NCBI RefSeq assembly: GCF_000284295.1
Contig: NC_017093.1
Location: 8,432,001 to 8,496,000, forward strand
Direction of reading: 5' to 3'
Source of the DNA: Actinoplanes missouriensis 431
GTDB taxonomy: Bacteria > Actinomycetota > Actinomycetes > Mycobacteriales > Micromonosporaceae
Length of the DNA: 64,000 nt
The position numbers and the translations under genes were made by a program. Under the pieces are notes generated by a model. The model ran no database searches. It had not been told where the DNA came from and worked only from the letters and a program-made list of their open reading frames with translations. Positions 34,970 to 42,996 of this stretch are shown one piece after another. Within the stretch, counting starts at the first letter, position 1. The number at the start of each line of letters is the position of its first letter.

Positions 34970-35245
34970 CTAGACGGCGAGCTGCGGGCGTGGGGCGACG
35001 GTTCGGGGGGCCACCTGCTGGGGCACGGCGTAGGGGCCGATCATCTGCTCGACGGCCGGCGCCACCGAGGGGCGGTCGCCGAGCTGCATGAGCCTCGTGG
35101 CGCGGGCCAGGGAGCCGGTCTCGCCGTCGCGGAAGCCCTCGCGGTAACCGCGCTCGTAGCGTTCGCCGCGGCCTAGGGCACGGCCGAGCGCGAAGCACGA
35201 GGAGCCGGCGAGGGCGAGCAGGAAGAGCATCGCGAAGGGTGTCAC
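34970..35245 (-). CDS. Small single-pass membrane protein, hypothetical
   Basis: 91 aa from a GTG at 35243-35245 with GGAAGGAAAG upstream. An N-terminal hydrophobic stretch (MLFLLALAGSSCFALGRAL) is followed by a charged segment ERYERGYREGFRDGETG and a Pro/Val/Ala tail. No family recognised. The longer open frame to 35800 is antisense to pyrE and is not used. Confidence 0.6.
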   Translation of the reverse strand: MTPFAMLFLLALAGSSCFALGRALGRGERYERGYREGFRDGETGSLARATRLMQLGDRPSVAPAVEQMIGPYAVPQQVAPRTVAPRPQLAV

Positions 35246-35383
35246 AGAACTTTCCTTCCGGGGCGCAAGCCACTTAATAGGCGAAAAATACCCGAAAAGG
35301 ACATACTTTGCGGTATTGCATGGAGCAAGTACCTCTACGGGTGACGGAAAAGCGTCCCGGGGCATGTGACAAGCTGGGACCTT

Positions 35384-35908
35384 GTGACTGACTCCGACCT
35401 CGCCCGCCAGGTTCGCACCGTGAGCCGGCTGACCGGCGAATTCACTCTGCGTTCCGGCCGCACCGCTACCGAATACTTTGACAAGTACCAGTTCGAGGCC
35501 GACCCGGTGCTCCTCGACAAGCTGGCCGAGCAGCTGGCAGTGCTGATCCCGGAGGGCACCGAGGTCCTCGCCGGCCTGGAGATGGGCGGCATCGCGGTCG
35601 TCACGGCCCTCGCCCGGCACGCCAAGCTGCCCACCGCGTTCGTCCGCAAGCAGGCCAAGCAGTACGGAACCGCCCGGCTGGCCGAGGGCGCCGAGGTCGC
35701 CGGCCGACGGGTTCTGATCGTCGAGGACGTGGTCACCTCGGGCGGGCAGGTCGTGCTCTCCACCAACGACCTGCGGCGTCTCGGCGCGCACGTGGACCAC
35801 GCGGTGTGCGTGATCGACCGGCAGGAGGGCGGCGCCGCCGCCCTGGCCACCGAGGGAATCACCCTCCGCGCGCTGCTGACCCGAGCCGACCTGGACGCGG
35901 TCGCCTGA
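35384..35908 (+). CDS. pyrE: Orotate phosphoribosyltransferase
   Basis: 174 aa. It transfers the phosphoribosyl group of PRPP to orotate, giving OMP in UMP synthesis. The PRPP-binding motif VLIVEDVVTSGGQV is complete, and FVRKQAKQYGTARLAEG is the flexible catalytic loop. The GTG at 35384 (VTDSDLARQV) is the likely start. There is no clear Shine-Dalgarno. An in-frame ATG at 35366 exists. It is not in a pyr operon. Confidence 0.93.
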   Translation: MTDSDLARQVRTVSRLTGEFTLRSGRTATEYFDKYQFEADPVLLDKLAEQLAVLIPEGTEVLAGLEMGGIAVVTALARHAKLPTAFVRKQAKQYGTARLAEGAEVAGRRVLIVEDVVTSGGQVVLSTNDLRRLGAHVDHAVCVIDRQEGGAAALATEGITLRALLTRADLDAVA

Positions 35909-35926
35909 CCGCCTTCGTGCGTCGTT

Positions 35927-35984
35927 GAGCTTGTGAATTCGCGCCGGTATCCCCGTTCACGCACCTGCGCGGATTCACGAGCTC
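35927..35984. terminator. Long imperfect inverted repeat after pyrE
   Basis: Arms of 18 nt (35927-35944 and 35967-35984) pair with two G-U wobbles around a 22-nt loop. It starts 19 nt after the pyrE stop, so a terminator is the simplest reading. Confidence 0.6.
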
Positions 35985-36030
35985 GGGATCTCAGAGGAGC
36001 CGTTTCGAGTCCAGAGAGGCCGATGCAGCG

Positions 36031-36546
36031 TTGCCGGGCTTAGAGCGCGTCGCTTCCCTTCTGCCCTGCATGCCACTGCTGGCCATCCCGGCCTGGAGCG
36101 TGTGGCGAATGGTCCGTGGCGCGCGGCTCGGCGACTGGCGTCGGCCAGGATGGTTCGGCCACGCCGCATGGGCGTCCTTCGCCCTGCTGGCCTTGGTGTG
36201 GCTGTGGGGAGCCCTGTCCGGCGGACTCGACATCGAGGAGACCTGCCGGCTGCGCCATCACGAGCCGTACGACGAGGCGTATTACCAGGCTCATCGAGAC
36301 GACTACTTCCGGCTCTTCCCCCTGAGCCAGAAGTGCAACGCCGGTTACGACCTGGTTGCCCCCTGGGTCAACCCCGCCGTGGCCGTGCTGTTCCTGCTCC
36401 TGCTGGCCGCCCTGACCGGACTGGTGGGCTCCGTCAGCTCGTCTCTTGGCGGACCCAGTCGGCGTAGGCCGGGTTCGCCGCCAGGATCGGCAGAGCCAGG
36501 ACGCAGGGAACGTCGTAGGGGTGCTCGGCGCCGGCCCGCTCGATGA
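36031..36546 (+). CDS. Hypothetical membrane protein overlapping cutA
   Basis: 171 aa from a TTG at 36031 (an ATG at 36070 is an alternative). Two clear hydrophobic helices (WASFALLALVWLWGALSG and PAVAVLFLLLLAALTGLVG) flank a polar loop with CRLRHHEPYDEAYYQAHRDD and a second Cys, possibly an extracytoplasmic disulfide. The last 38 residues overlap convergent cutA and are Arg/Pro-rich, which suggests the native stop may have been lost by a frameshift. No family recognised. Confidence 0.45.
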   Translation: MPGLERVASLLPCMPLLAIPAWSVWRMVRGARLGDWRRPGWFGHAAWASFALLALVWLWGALSGGLDIEETCRLRHHEPYDEAYYQAHRDDYFRLFPLSQKCNAGYDLVAPWVNPAVAVLFLLLLAALTGLVGSVSSSLGGPSRRRPGSPPGSAEPGRRERRRGARRRPAR

Positions 36547-36754
36547 TGCGTTCCACCAGGTCCACGCGGGTGTGCAGGGCCACCCGGGCCTCCGGGTCGT
36601 CCTGCACCGCGCCGTCCCAGCGGTAGATCGAGCGGATCGCAGCGATCTGCTGGCCACAGGCGGCCAGGCGGTCGGCGACCAGGCGGCGGGTGAAGCCGGC
36701 CAGCCACTCCGGATCGGCGGCCGTGATCACTACCTCGCAGATGTCCGTGGTCAT
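36434..36754 (-). CDS. cutA: CutA1 divalent-cation tolerance protein
   Basis: 106 aa ferredoxin-like fold trimer protein. Typical blocks are VVITAADPEWLAGFTRRLV, RLAACGQQIAAIRSIYRWDG and HPYDVPCVLALPI. The function of the family remains uncertain. The ATG overlaps the asd stop (ATGA), and AAGGAC precedes it. Confidence 0.9.
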   Translation of the reverse strand: MTTDICEVVITAADPEWLAGFTRRLVADRLAACGQQIAAIRSIYRWDGAVQDDPEARVALHTRVDLVERIIERAGAEHPYDVPCVLALPILAANPAYADWVRQETS

Positions 36755-37815
36755 GAGTCCTTCTTACCGATCTCGGCGGCGAGCAGTTCGGCGATCTGGA
36801 CCGTGTTGAGCGCCGCGCCCTTGCGCCTGTTGTCGCCGGTCACGAAGAACGACAGGGCTCGCGGGTCGTCCATCGCCCGGCGGATCCGGCCCACCCAGGA
36901 CGGATCGGTGCCGACCGCGTCGATCGGCATCGGGAACTCGCCGGCCTCCGGATCGTCCACCACGATCACCCCAGGGGCGTTGCGCAGCACCTGACGGGCC
37001 GCGTCGGCGGTCACCTCGGCGGCGAAGACCGCGTGCACCGCGATCGAGTGGCCGGTCACGACCGGGACCCGGACGCAGGTGGCCGAGACCTTCAGCGCCG
37101 GCATGCCGAGGATCTTGCGAGATTCGTTACGGAGTTTGAGCTCCTCGGAGGACCAGCCGAGCCCGGCGGGCTCACCGGACCACGGCACCACGTTCAGCGC
37201 GAGCGGCGCCGGGAAGGGTCCGAGATCGTCGCCGACGGCCTGGCGCACGTTGCCGGGACGGGAGCCGAGGAGCCGGTCGCCGGCCACCTTGGTCAGCTGG
37301 TCGTGCAGGGTGTCCACGCCGTCCTGACCGGCGCCGGAGGCCGACTGGTACGACGCCAGGACCAGCTCACGCAGGCCGAACTCGTAGTGCAGCGGCGCCA
37401 CCGCCATGATCATCGCGGCGGTGGTGCAGTTGGCGCTCGCCACGATCCCGCGCGGGCGGTGCCGGAGCACCTCGCGGTTCACCTCGGGCACCACGAGCGG
37501 CACGTCCGGTTCCATCCGGAACGCGGACGAGTTGTCGACCACGACGGCGCCGCGGGCGGTCGCGATCGGCGCCCACTGCACCGAGACGTCGTCGGGGACG
37601 TCGAACATCGCCACGTCGACGCCGTCGAAGGCCTCCGCGGTCAGTTCCCGTACTTCGAGCTCCTCGCCCCGGCAGGTGAGCACCTTGCCACTGGAACGGG
37701 CGGAAGCGATGAGCCGGATCTCGCCCCAGACGTTGCGCCGGGACGAGAGCAGCTCGAGCATGACGGAACCGACGGAGCCGGTGGCTCCGACGACGGCGAG
37801 CGTGGGCTGCGCCAT
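36751..37815 (-). CDS. asd: Aspartate-semialdehyde dehydrogenase
   Basis: 354 aa. It reduces aspartyl phosphate to aspartate semialdehyde for lysine, methionine and threonine synthesis. The NADP motif VVGATGSVGSVML and the catalytic Cys130 in VASANCTTAAMI are clear. It lies 8 nt after lysC and is translationally coupled to cutA. The order lysC-asd is conserved in actinobacteria. Confidence 0.97.
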   Translation of the reverse strand: MAQPTLAVVGATGSVGSVMLELLSSRRNVWGEIRLIASARSSGKVLTCRGEELEVRELTAEAFDGVDVAMFDVPDDVSVQWAPIATARGAVVVDNSSAFRMEPDVPLVVPEVNREVLRHRPRGIVASANCTTAAMIMAVAPLHYEFGLRELVLASYQSASGAGQDGVDTLHDQLTKVAGDRLLGSRPGNVRQAVGDDLGPFPAPLALNVVPWSGEPAGLGWSSEELKLRNESRKILGMPALKVSATCVRVPVVTGHSIAVHAVFAAEVTADAARQVLRNAPGVIVVDDPEAGEFPMPIDAVGTDPSWVGRIRRAMDDPRALSFFVTGDNRRKGAALNTVQIAELLAAEIGKKDS

Positions 37816-37823
37816 CGCGCGGG

Positions 37824-39089
37824 TTACCGGCCGGTGCCCGCGTAGACGACGGCCTCCTCGTTGCCACCCAGATCGAACTGGTCGTGGACGGCACGCACCG
37901 CGGTGTCGAGGTCGGTGTCACGGCAGACCACCGAGACCCGGATCTCCGACGTGGAGATCATCTCGATGTTCACCCCGGCCGCGCCGATGCAGGCGAAGAA
38001 GGCCGCCGCGACGCCCGGGTGCGAGCGCATGCCGGCGCCGATCAGCGACACCTTGCCCACGTGGTCGTCGAAGAGCAGACTCTTGAACTTGATCTGGTCC
38101 TTGATCTTGTCAAGGGCGGTCATCGCGGTCGGGCCGTCGGCTTTCGGCAGCGTGAACGAGATGTCCGTGCGACCGGTGCCCTCGGTGGAGATGTTCTGCA
38201 CGATCATGTCGATGTTGATCTCGGCCTGGGCGACCGTCTCGAAGATGCGGCCGGCCGAACCGGGCTCGTCCGGGACGCCCACGATCGTGATCTTGGCTTC
38301 GCTGCGTTCGTGCGCGACCCCGGTGATCAATGCTTGCTCCACGTCAGGGTCCTCCATCGATCCGGTGACGAGCGTGCCTTCTTTGTTCGAGTACGAAGAG
38401 CGTACGTGGATCGGCACCTTGAAGCGGCGCGCGTACTCCACGCATCGCAACATCAGCACCTTCGCCCCACCGGCGGCAAGCTCGAGCATCTCCTCGTACG
38501 TGATCTGCTTGATGTGCTTGGCGTTCGGCACGATGCGAGGGTCGGCGGTGAAGACGCCGTCCACGTCGGTGTAGATCTCACACACGTCCGCGTGCAGCGC
38601 CGCGGCGAGCGCGACGGCCGTGGTGTCCGAGCCGCCGCGGCCCAGCGTGGTGATGTCCTTGGTGTCCTGCGAGACGCCCTGGAAACCGGCGACGATGGCG
38701 ATCGCGCCCTCGTCGAGCGCGGTGCGCAGCCGGCCGGGTGTGACGTCGATGATCCGGGCCTTGCCGTGCGTCGAGGTGGTCAGCACGCCGGCCTGCGAGC
38801 CGGTGTAGGACCGCGCTTCGTACCCCAGGTTGTGGATCGCCATGGCGAGCAGCGCCATCGAGATCCGCTCGCCGGCGGTGAGCAGCATGTCCATCTCGCG
38901 ACCCGGCGGCAGCGGGCTGACCTGGTTCGCCAGGTCCACGAGCTCGTCGGTGGTGTCGCCCATCGCCGAGACGACGACAACGACGTCGTCGCCCGCCTTG
39001 CGGGCGGCCACGATGCGCTCGGCCACGCGCTTGATGCGCTCGGCCGTCGCCACCGAGGAGCCACCGTACTTCTGCACCACTAGAGCCAC
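37824..39089 (-). CDS. lysC: Aspartokinase (with probable internal beta-subunit start)
   Basis: 421 aa. It phosphorylates aspartate, the first step of the aspartate family pathway. VVQKYGGSSVATAERIKRVA is the N-terminal kinase signature, and two ACT domains form the C-terminal regulatory part (SEAKITIVGVPDEPG and VSLIGAGMRSHPG). GTG 39087-39089 is preceded by GGAAGG. An in-frame ATG at 38355-38357 (MEDPDVEQALITGVAH) coincides with the known beta-subunit start of corynebacterial LysC, so an alpha2beta2 enzyme from overlapping in-frame genes is likely. Confidence 0.96.
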   Translation of the reverse strand: MALVVQKYGGSSVATAERIKRVAERIVAARKAGDDVVVVVSAMGDTTDELVDLANQVSPLPPGREMDMLLTAGERISMALLAMAIHNLGYEARSYTGSQAGVLTTSTHGKARIIDVTPGRLRTALDEGAIAIVAGFQGVSQDTKDITTLGRGGSDTTAVALAAALHADVCEIYTDVDGVFTADPRIVPNAKHIKQITYEEMLELAAGGAKVLMLRCVEYARRFKVPIHVRSSYSNKEGTLVTGSMEDPDVEQALITGVAHERSEAKITIVGVPDEPGSAGRIFETVAQAEINIDMIVQNISTEGTGRTDISFTLPKADGPTAMTALDKIKDQIKFKSLLFDDHVGKVSLIGAGMRSHPGVAAAFFACIGAAGVNIEMISTSEIRVSVVCRDTDLDTAVRAVHDQFDLGGNEEAVVYAGTGR

Positions 39090-39236
39090 GGCAAACCATT
39101 CCTTCCAGCTCAGTCCTGCCCACCCTAGCCGCGCGACCGGGACTGCTCGACAGGCGATCCCAGAATCCGGCCGCCCGGGGCGACACGCCGGAGCCCGCTG
39201 AAGCAGTGCGTTGACCGGCCCGGCCAGAATGACCCG

Positions 39237-39992
39237 ATGCGCCGTTTCGCGTTCATCGTCACGCTGCTGGCGCTGGCCCCGACCGCCGGCTGCTCCGGCG
39301 ACACTCCGGAGCAGGCCCCCAGCTCACCGGCGCCCTCGGCGGTGGCCGGACCGGCCGCCGACGCCAGCGACGCCCTCGCCGGCCTGGCCGCGTTGGCCCT
39401 GGACCGGCGGTACGCGGCGCTCTACACCTGGGACGTCGGCGACGGCCAGCCCCGCAACGTCATCGCGATGGTGGCGAACGACGGCAGCTGGCGGGTCGAC
39501 ATCCCGCGCGGTGCCCAGGGCGGCACGACCGACGTGTCGATCGTGCGCACCGCCGCGGGCGTGCACCAGTGCTCGCTCGGCGTCACCTCCACCTGCGTCC
39601 TGGTCGCCGACAAGGGTGAGAAGGTGCCGGGACGGTACGACCCACGGGTGCAGCGCCTGTTCCGGCAGTGGCTGCCGGCCTTCACCGACCGGCACGAGGC
39701 CCTCGCGGTCTCCGCGGTCCGGCCGCTCGCCGGCGCGCAGGGCTCCTGCTTCTCGGTCGACTCGGTCGCGGCCGGCCTGGACGCGCCGGTCGACGTCGGC
39801 ATCTACTGCTACGCGCCGGACGGGCTGCTCACCGCGGCGCGGGTCAACTTCGGGGTGCTGAAGCTGGTCAAGCAGGTCGCGGCGCCGGCCACCGTTCAGC
39901 TGCCCGGCCCGGTGATCTCCGGCACTCCGCTGGGCATGGACGCGCCACCGCCGCCGGTCGTCCAGCCGTCCAGCGCCGGCCTGCCGGGCTGA
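39237..39992 (+). CDS. Lipoprotein of unknown function
   Basis: 251 aa. A lipobox LAPTAGC follows a short basic N-region. The mature part has no recognised motif but holds a cysteine pair region (VHQCSLGVTSTCVLVADKG) and VAGLDAPVDVGIYCYAPDGL, suggesting an immunoglobulin-like or LppX-like folded domain. It is divergent from lysC and upstream of the leuA leader. Confidence 0.75.
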   Translation: MRRFAFIVTLLALAPTAGCSGDTPEQAPSSPAPSAVAGPAADASDALAGLAALALDRRYAALYTWDVGDGQPRNVIAMVANDGSWRVDIPRGAQGGTTDVSIVRTAAGVHQCSLGVTSTCVLVADKGEKVPGRYDPRVQRLFRQWLPAFTDRHEALAVSAVRPLAGAQGSCFSVDSVAAGLDAPVDVGIYCYAPDGLLTAARVNFGVLKLVKQVAAPATVQLPGPVISGTPLGMDAPPPPVVQPSSAGLPG

Positions 39993-40059
39993 GCGGCTTC
40001 CCACGATCCGGTCGTTCCATTAGCCACCTCGAAACGGATCACGTAACGTCGGTGACGAC

Positions 40060-40134
40060 ATGTGGCAGGTGAACCTTCTTCTTCGCTGCCGCGACGAGGC
40101 CCCATCCCAGGCCGGCACCTCGTCGCGGAGGTGA
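40060..40134 (+). CDS. leuL: Leucine leader peptide upstream of leuA
   Basis: 24-codon ORF starting MWQVNLLLRC. Three consecutive leucines are all encoded by CTT, a rare codon in this GC-rich genome, so ribosome stalling should report leucine-tRNA charging. GGTGA at 40051 may be its Shine-Dalgarno, and TAACGT at 40044-40049 a -10 element. It lies 118 bp before leuA and overlaps the hairpin at 40089-40128. Leucine-rich leader peptides before leuA are known from other actinobacteria. That this one works the same way is inferred. Confidence 0.75.
   Translation: MWQVNLLLRCRDEAPSQAGTSSRR
40089..40128 (+). promoter_or_regulatory. leuA attenuator hairpin overlapping the leader peptide
   Basis: A perfect 11-bp stem, CCGCGACGAGG (40089-40099) with CCTCGTCGCGG (40118-40128), starting two codons after the CTT CTT CTT run. 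A ribosome stalled at the leucine codons would cover the left arm. Confidence 0.65.
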
Positions 40135-40177
40135 CGCGCGCCGCCTGCTCGTCTTCTTTCCTGACTGGAGCAGTCAC

Positions 40178-41902
40178 ATGTCCGATGCCTTCAAGACCCA
40201 GGCCCCCAGCGCCATGCCCTTCCAGCGCTACGAGGCGTACCAGAAGCAGTTCGACGTTCCGCTGACCGACCGGCAGTGGCCCTCCCGCGTGGTGGAGACG
40301 GCCCCTCGTTGGTGCGCGGTCGACCTGCGGGACGGCAATCAGGCGCTGATCGACCCGATGTCCCCGGAACGCAAGCGGCGGATGTTCATGCTGCTGGTGA
40401 AGATGGGTTACAAGGAGATCGAGGTCGGCTTCCCGGCCGCGAGCCAGACCGACTTCGATTTCGTACGCCAGCTCATCGAGCAGGACCTGATCCCGGACGA
40501 CGTCACGATCCAGGTGCTGGTGCAGTGCCGTGAGCACCTGATCGACCGGACGTTCGAGTCGATCCGCGGCGCCAAGCGCGCCATCGTGCACTTCTACAAC
40601 TCGACCTCGACGCTGCAGCGGCGCGTGGTGTTCGGCCTGGACAAGGACGGCATCACCGACATCGCGACGACCGGCGCCCGGCTCTGCCAGAAGTACGCCG
40701 AGATCCACACCCCGGACACCGAGATCTTCTACGAGTACTCGCCGGAGTCGTACACCGGAACCGAACTGGATTACGCGCTGGAGATCTGCTCCGCCGTGAT
40801 CGACGTGATCGACCCCACCCCGGACCGGCCGCTGATCATCAACCTGCCGGCCACCGTCGAGATGGCGACGCCGAACGTCTACGCCGACTCGATCGAGTGG
40901 ATGCACCGCAACCTGCCGCGGCGTGACAGCGTGATCCTGAGCCTGCACCCGCACAACGACCGGGGCACCGCGGTCGCCGCCGCCGAGCTCGGCCTGCTGG
41001 CCGGCGCGGACCGGATCGAGGGCTGCCTGTTCGGCAACGGCGAGCGCACCGGCAACGTCGACCTGGTGACGCTGGGCCTGAACCTGTTCTCCCAGGGCGT
41101 CGACCCGCAGGTGGACTTCTCGACCATCGACGAGATCAAGCGGACCGTCGAGTACTGCAACCAGCTGCCGGTGCACGAGCGCCACCCGTACGCGGGTGAT
41201 CTGGTTTACACCGCGTTCTCCGGCTCGCACCAGGACGCGATCAAGAAGGGCTTCGCCGCGCTGCAGGACGACGCGGACGCGGCCGGCACACCGATCGACG
41301 ACTTCACCTGGGGTGTGCCCTACCTGCCGATCGACCCGAAGGACGTGGGCCGCACCTACGAGGCGGTCATCCGGGTCAACTCGCAGTCCGGCAAGGGCGG
41401 CGTGGCGTACATCATGAAGGAAGAGCACAAGCTGGACCTGCCGCGGCGGCTGCAGATCGAGTTCTCCGGCGTGGTGCAGCACCACACCGACGCCGAGGGC
41501 GGCGAGGTCGGCCCGCAGCAGATGTGGGACATCTTCGCCGGTGAGTACCTGGTGGAGCACCAGATGGCCACGGCGTTCACCGTGGAGAACTACAGCACCG
41601 CGACGGTCGACGGCAAGGTCGAGATCGACGTCGAGGTCTTCCACCGCGGCGCACGGCGTCCGCTGGCGGGCGTCGGCAACGGCCCGATCGCGGCGTTCGT
41701 GCAGGCCGTCGAGCCGCTGGGGATCAGCGCCCGGGTGCTGGACTACCAGGAGCACGCCCTGACCTCGGGCGGCGACGCGCAGGCCGCGGCCTATGTGGAG
41801 GTTCAGGTCGGCGACGCGAGTTACTGGGGCGTCGGCATCGACTCGAACATCGTCAGCGCGTCGATCAAGGCAGTGACCAGCGCGATCAACCGCGCGCGCT
41901 GA
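40178..41902 (+). CDS. leuA: 2-isopropylmalate synthase
   Basis: 574 aa, the long actinobacterial type. It condenses acetyl-CoA with 2-oxoisovalerate in the first committed step of leucine synthesis. The TIM barrel starts with WCAVDLRDGNQALIDPM (metal Asp). The metal-binding HPHNDRGTAVAA and GNGERTGNVDL are clear, and the C-terminal 130 residues form the leucine-binding regulatory domain. ATG 40178 has GGAG 8 nt upstream. It is controlled by the leader peptide and hairpin in front, in addition to expected feedback inhibition. Confidence 0.97.
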   Translation: MSDAFKTQAPSAMPFQRYEAYQKQFDVPLTDRQWPSRVVETAPRWCAVDLRDGNQALIDPMSPERKRRMFMLLVKMGYKEIEVGFPAASQTDFDFVRQLIEQDLIPDDVTIQVLVQCREHLIDRTFESIRGAKRAIVHFYNSTSTLQRRVVFGLDKDGITDIATTGARLCQKYAEIHTPDTEIFYEYSPESYTGTELDYALEICSAVIDVIDPTPDRPLIINLPATVEMATPNVYADSIEWMHRNLPRRDSVILSLHPHNDRGTAVAAAELGLLAGADRIEGCLFGNGERTGNVDLVTLGLNLFSQGVDPQVDFSTIDEIKRTVEYCNQLPVHERHPYAGDLVYTAFSGSHQDAIKKGFAALQDDADAAGTPIDDFTWGVPYLPIDPKDVGRTYEAVIRVNSQSGKGGVAYIMKEEHKLDLPRRLQIEFSGVVQHHTDAEGGEVGPQQMWDIFAGEYLVEHQMATAFTVENYSTATVDGKVEIDVEVFHRGARRPLAGVGNGPIAAFVQAVEPLGISARVLDYQEHALTSGGDAQAAAYVEVQVGDASYWGVGIDSNIVSASIKAVTSAINRAR

Positions 41903-41911
41903 GAGATTCAC

Positions 41912-41943
41912 CCCCGCGTGCTGCCGACGGGCGGCACGCGGGG
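41912..41943 (+). terminator. Terminator after leuA
   Basis: A 14-bp stem with one G-U pair (41912-41925 with 41930-41943) and a 4-nt loop, 9 nt downstream of the leuA stop. Confidence 0.82.
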
Positions 41944-41951
41944 TTCACACA

Positions 41952-41957
41952 TAGTCT
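41952..41957 (+). promoter_or_regulatory. -10 hexamer for leaderless nuclease lipoprotein gene
   Basis: TAGTCT, 6 nt upstream of the GTG at 41964. The -35 region would fall inside the leuA terminator stem. Confidence 0.45.
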
Positions 41958-41963
41958 GGCGTC

Positions 41964-42590
41964 GTGCCACGTTACATCGCCCCCCTCGTACTGACCGCCA
42001 CCCTCGCTCTGACCGGCTGTGAGGTCGTCGACGCCGGATCCACCGGCGCTCCGGCCCCGACCGAAGCCACCGATTCCCGTGCCCAGCTGGACGACCTGAC
42101 CGTCGCCGCGGCCGGGAGCATGAAGGGTTACACCCGGGAGAAGTTCCCGCACTGGCGGGACACCGGCTCGAACTGCGACGTCCGCGACTCGGTTCTGGAG
42201 CGCGACGGCGAGAAGGTCAAGCGCTCCGGCTGCAACGTGGTGGCCGGCACCTGGCGCAGCCTCTACGACGGTGAGGTGCTGAACTCACCGACCAAGGTGG
42301 ACATCGACCACATGGTTCCGCTCGCGAACGCCTGGCGGTCCGGCGCCGCGAAGTGGGACAACGACAAGCGCGGCGACTTCGCGAACGATCTGGAGCGGCC
42401 GCAGCTGATCGCGGTGTCGGCCAGCTCGAACCGGTCGAAGGGCGACCAGGACCCGTCGACGTGGAAGCCGTCGGATCGGGACAGCTGGTGCACGTACGCC
42501 AAGGACTGGGTAACCGTGAAGACCTACTGGAAGCTGACCGTCACCGAGAAGGAGAAGGTGGCGCTCGACGACATGCTGGAGACCTGCTGA
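41964..42590 (+). CDS. Secreted HNH-family endonuclease lipoprotein (DUF1524/GmrSD C-terminal type)
   Basis: 208 aa. Lipobox LALTGC with Cys19, then a linker and a domain with KVDIDHMVPLANAWRSGA (Asp115, His116) and VSASSNRSKGDQDP (Asn156), the DHxxP...N pattern of the DUF1524 HNH nucleases. Secreted members of this family are common in actinobacteria and probably degrade extracellular DNA. The activity is inferred. Start GTG 41964 looks leaderless. It overlaps the next gene as TGATG. Confidence 0.88.
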   Translation: MPRYIAPLVLTATLALTGCEVVDAGSTGAPAPTEATDSRAQLDDLTVAAAGSMKGYTREKFPHWRDTGSNCDVRDSVLERDGEKVKRSGCNVVAGTWRSLYDGEVLNSPTKVDIDHMVPLANAWRSGAAKWDNDKRGDFANDLERPQLIAVSASSNRSKGDQDPSTWKPSDRDSWCTYAKDWVTVKTYWKLTVTEKEKVALDDMLETC

Positions 42591-42850
42591 TGGCTTCTCC
42601 CGAAAAGAGCCTGACCACCGACATCGTCCCCGGCCCGGGCGGTGTGATGACCGACGAGGTCGGCGTGGTGACCGGCGACCTCACCCTGCGGACCGAGATC
42701 TCCGGCGGCGACGTCGTGCTGCGCGTGCAGTACAAGGACGCCGAGGAGTGGTACGCGGTTACCGGCGGCAAGGCGCCCCTCGCCGACCCGGCTGATCTGG
42801 AGGCCGTGCACAGCATCGCCGTTGGCCTGCTGAACCGACCGGGAGGCTGA
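42590..42850 (+). CDS. Small hypothetical protein coupled to the HNH lipoprotein
   Basis: 86 aa from the ATG at 42590-42592, whose A is the last base of the nuclease stop. It is acidic with no signal peptide. It contains GDLTLRTEISGGDVVLRVQY and DAEEWYAVTGG and looks like a small beta-sheet protein. One-base overlap and co-transcription with a secreted nuclease raise the question of an accessory or protective role, but nothing in the sequence proves it. Confidence 0.7.
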   Translation: MASPEKSLTTDIVPGPGGVMTDEVGVVTGDLTLRTEISGGDVVLRVQYKDAEEWYAVTGGKAPLADPADLEAVHSIAVGLLNRPGG

Positions 42851-42942
42851 TCGTCTTCGGTCAATGGCACCGACGCCGGTACGGTCGTGTCGCGCTGAAC
42901 GGCCACGCCGGCGCCCTGCTGATCAGCGTCCTTACCGGACCA

Positions 42943-42969
42943 CGCAACGGATCCGTTCCGCCCTATACT
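42943..42969 (+). promoter_or_regulatory. Palindromic upstream element and -10 of RTX gene 1
   Basis: CGCAACGGATCCGTTCCG (42943-42960) contains the perfect palindrome AACGGATCCGTT (42947-42958), followed by the -10 TATACT (42964-42969). The same arrangement precedes RTX gene 2. Confidence 0.6.
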
Positions 42970-42996
42970 CCCCGCATTCACGGGGAGGTAGGTCTC

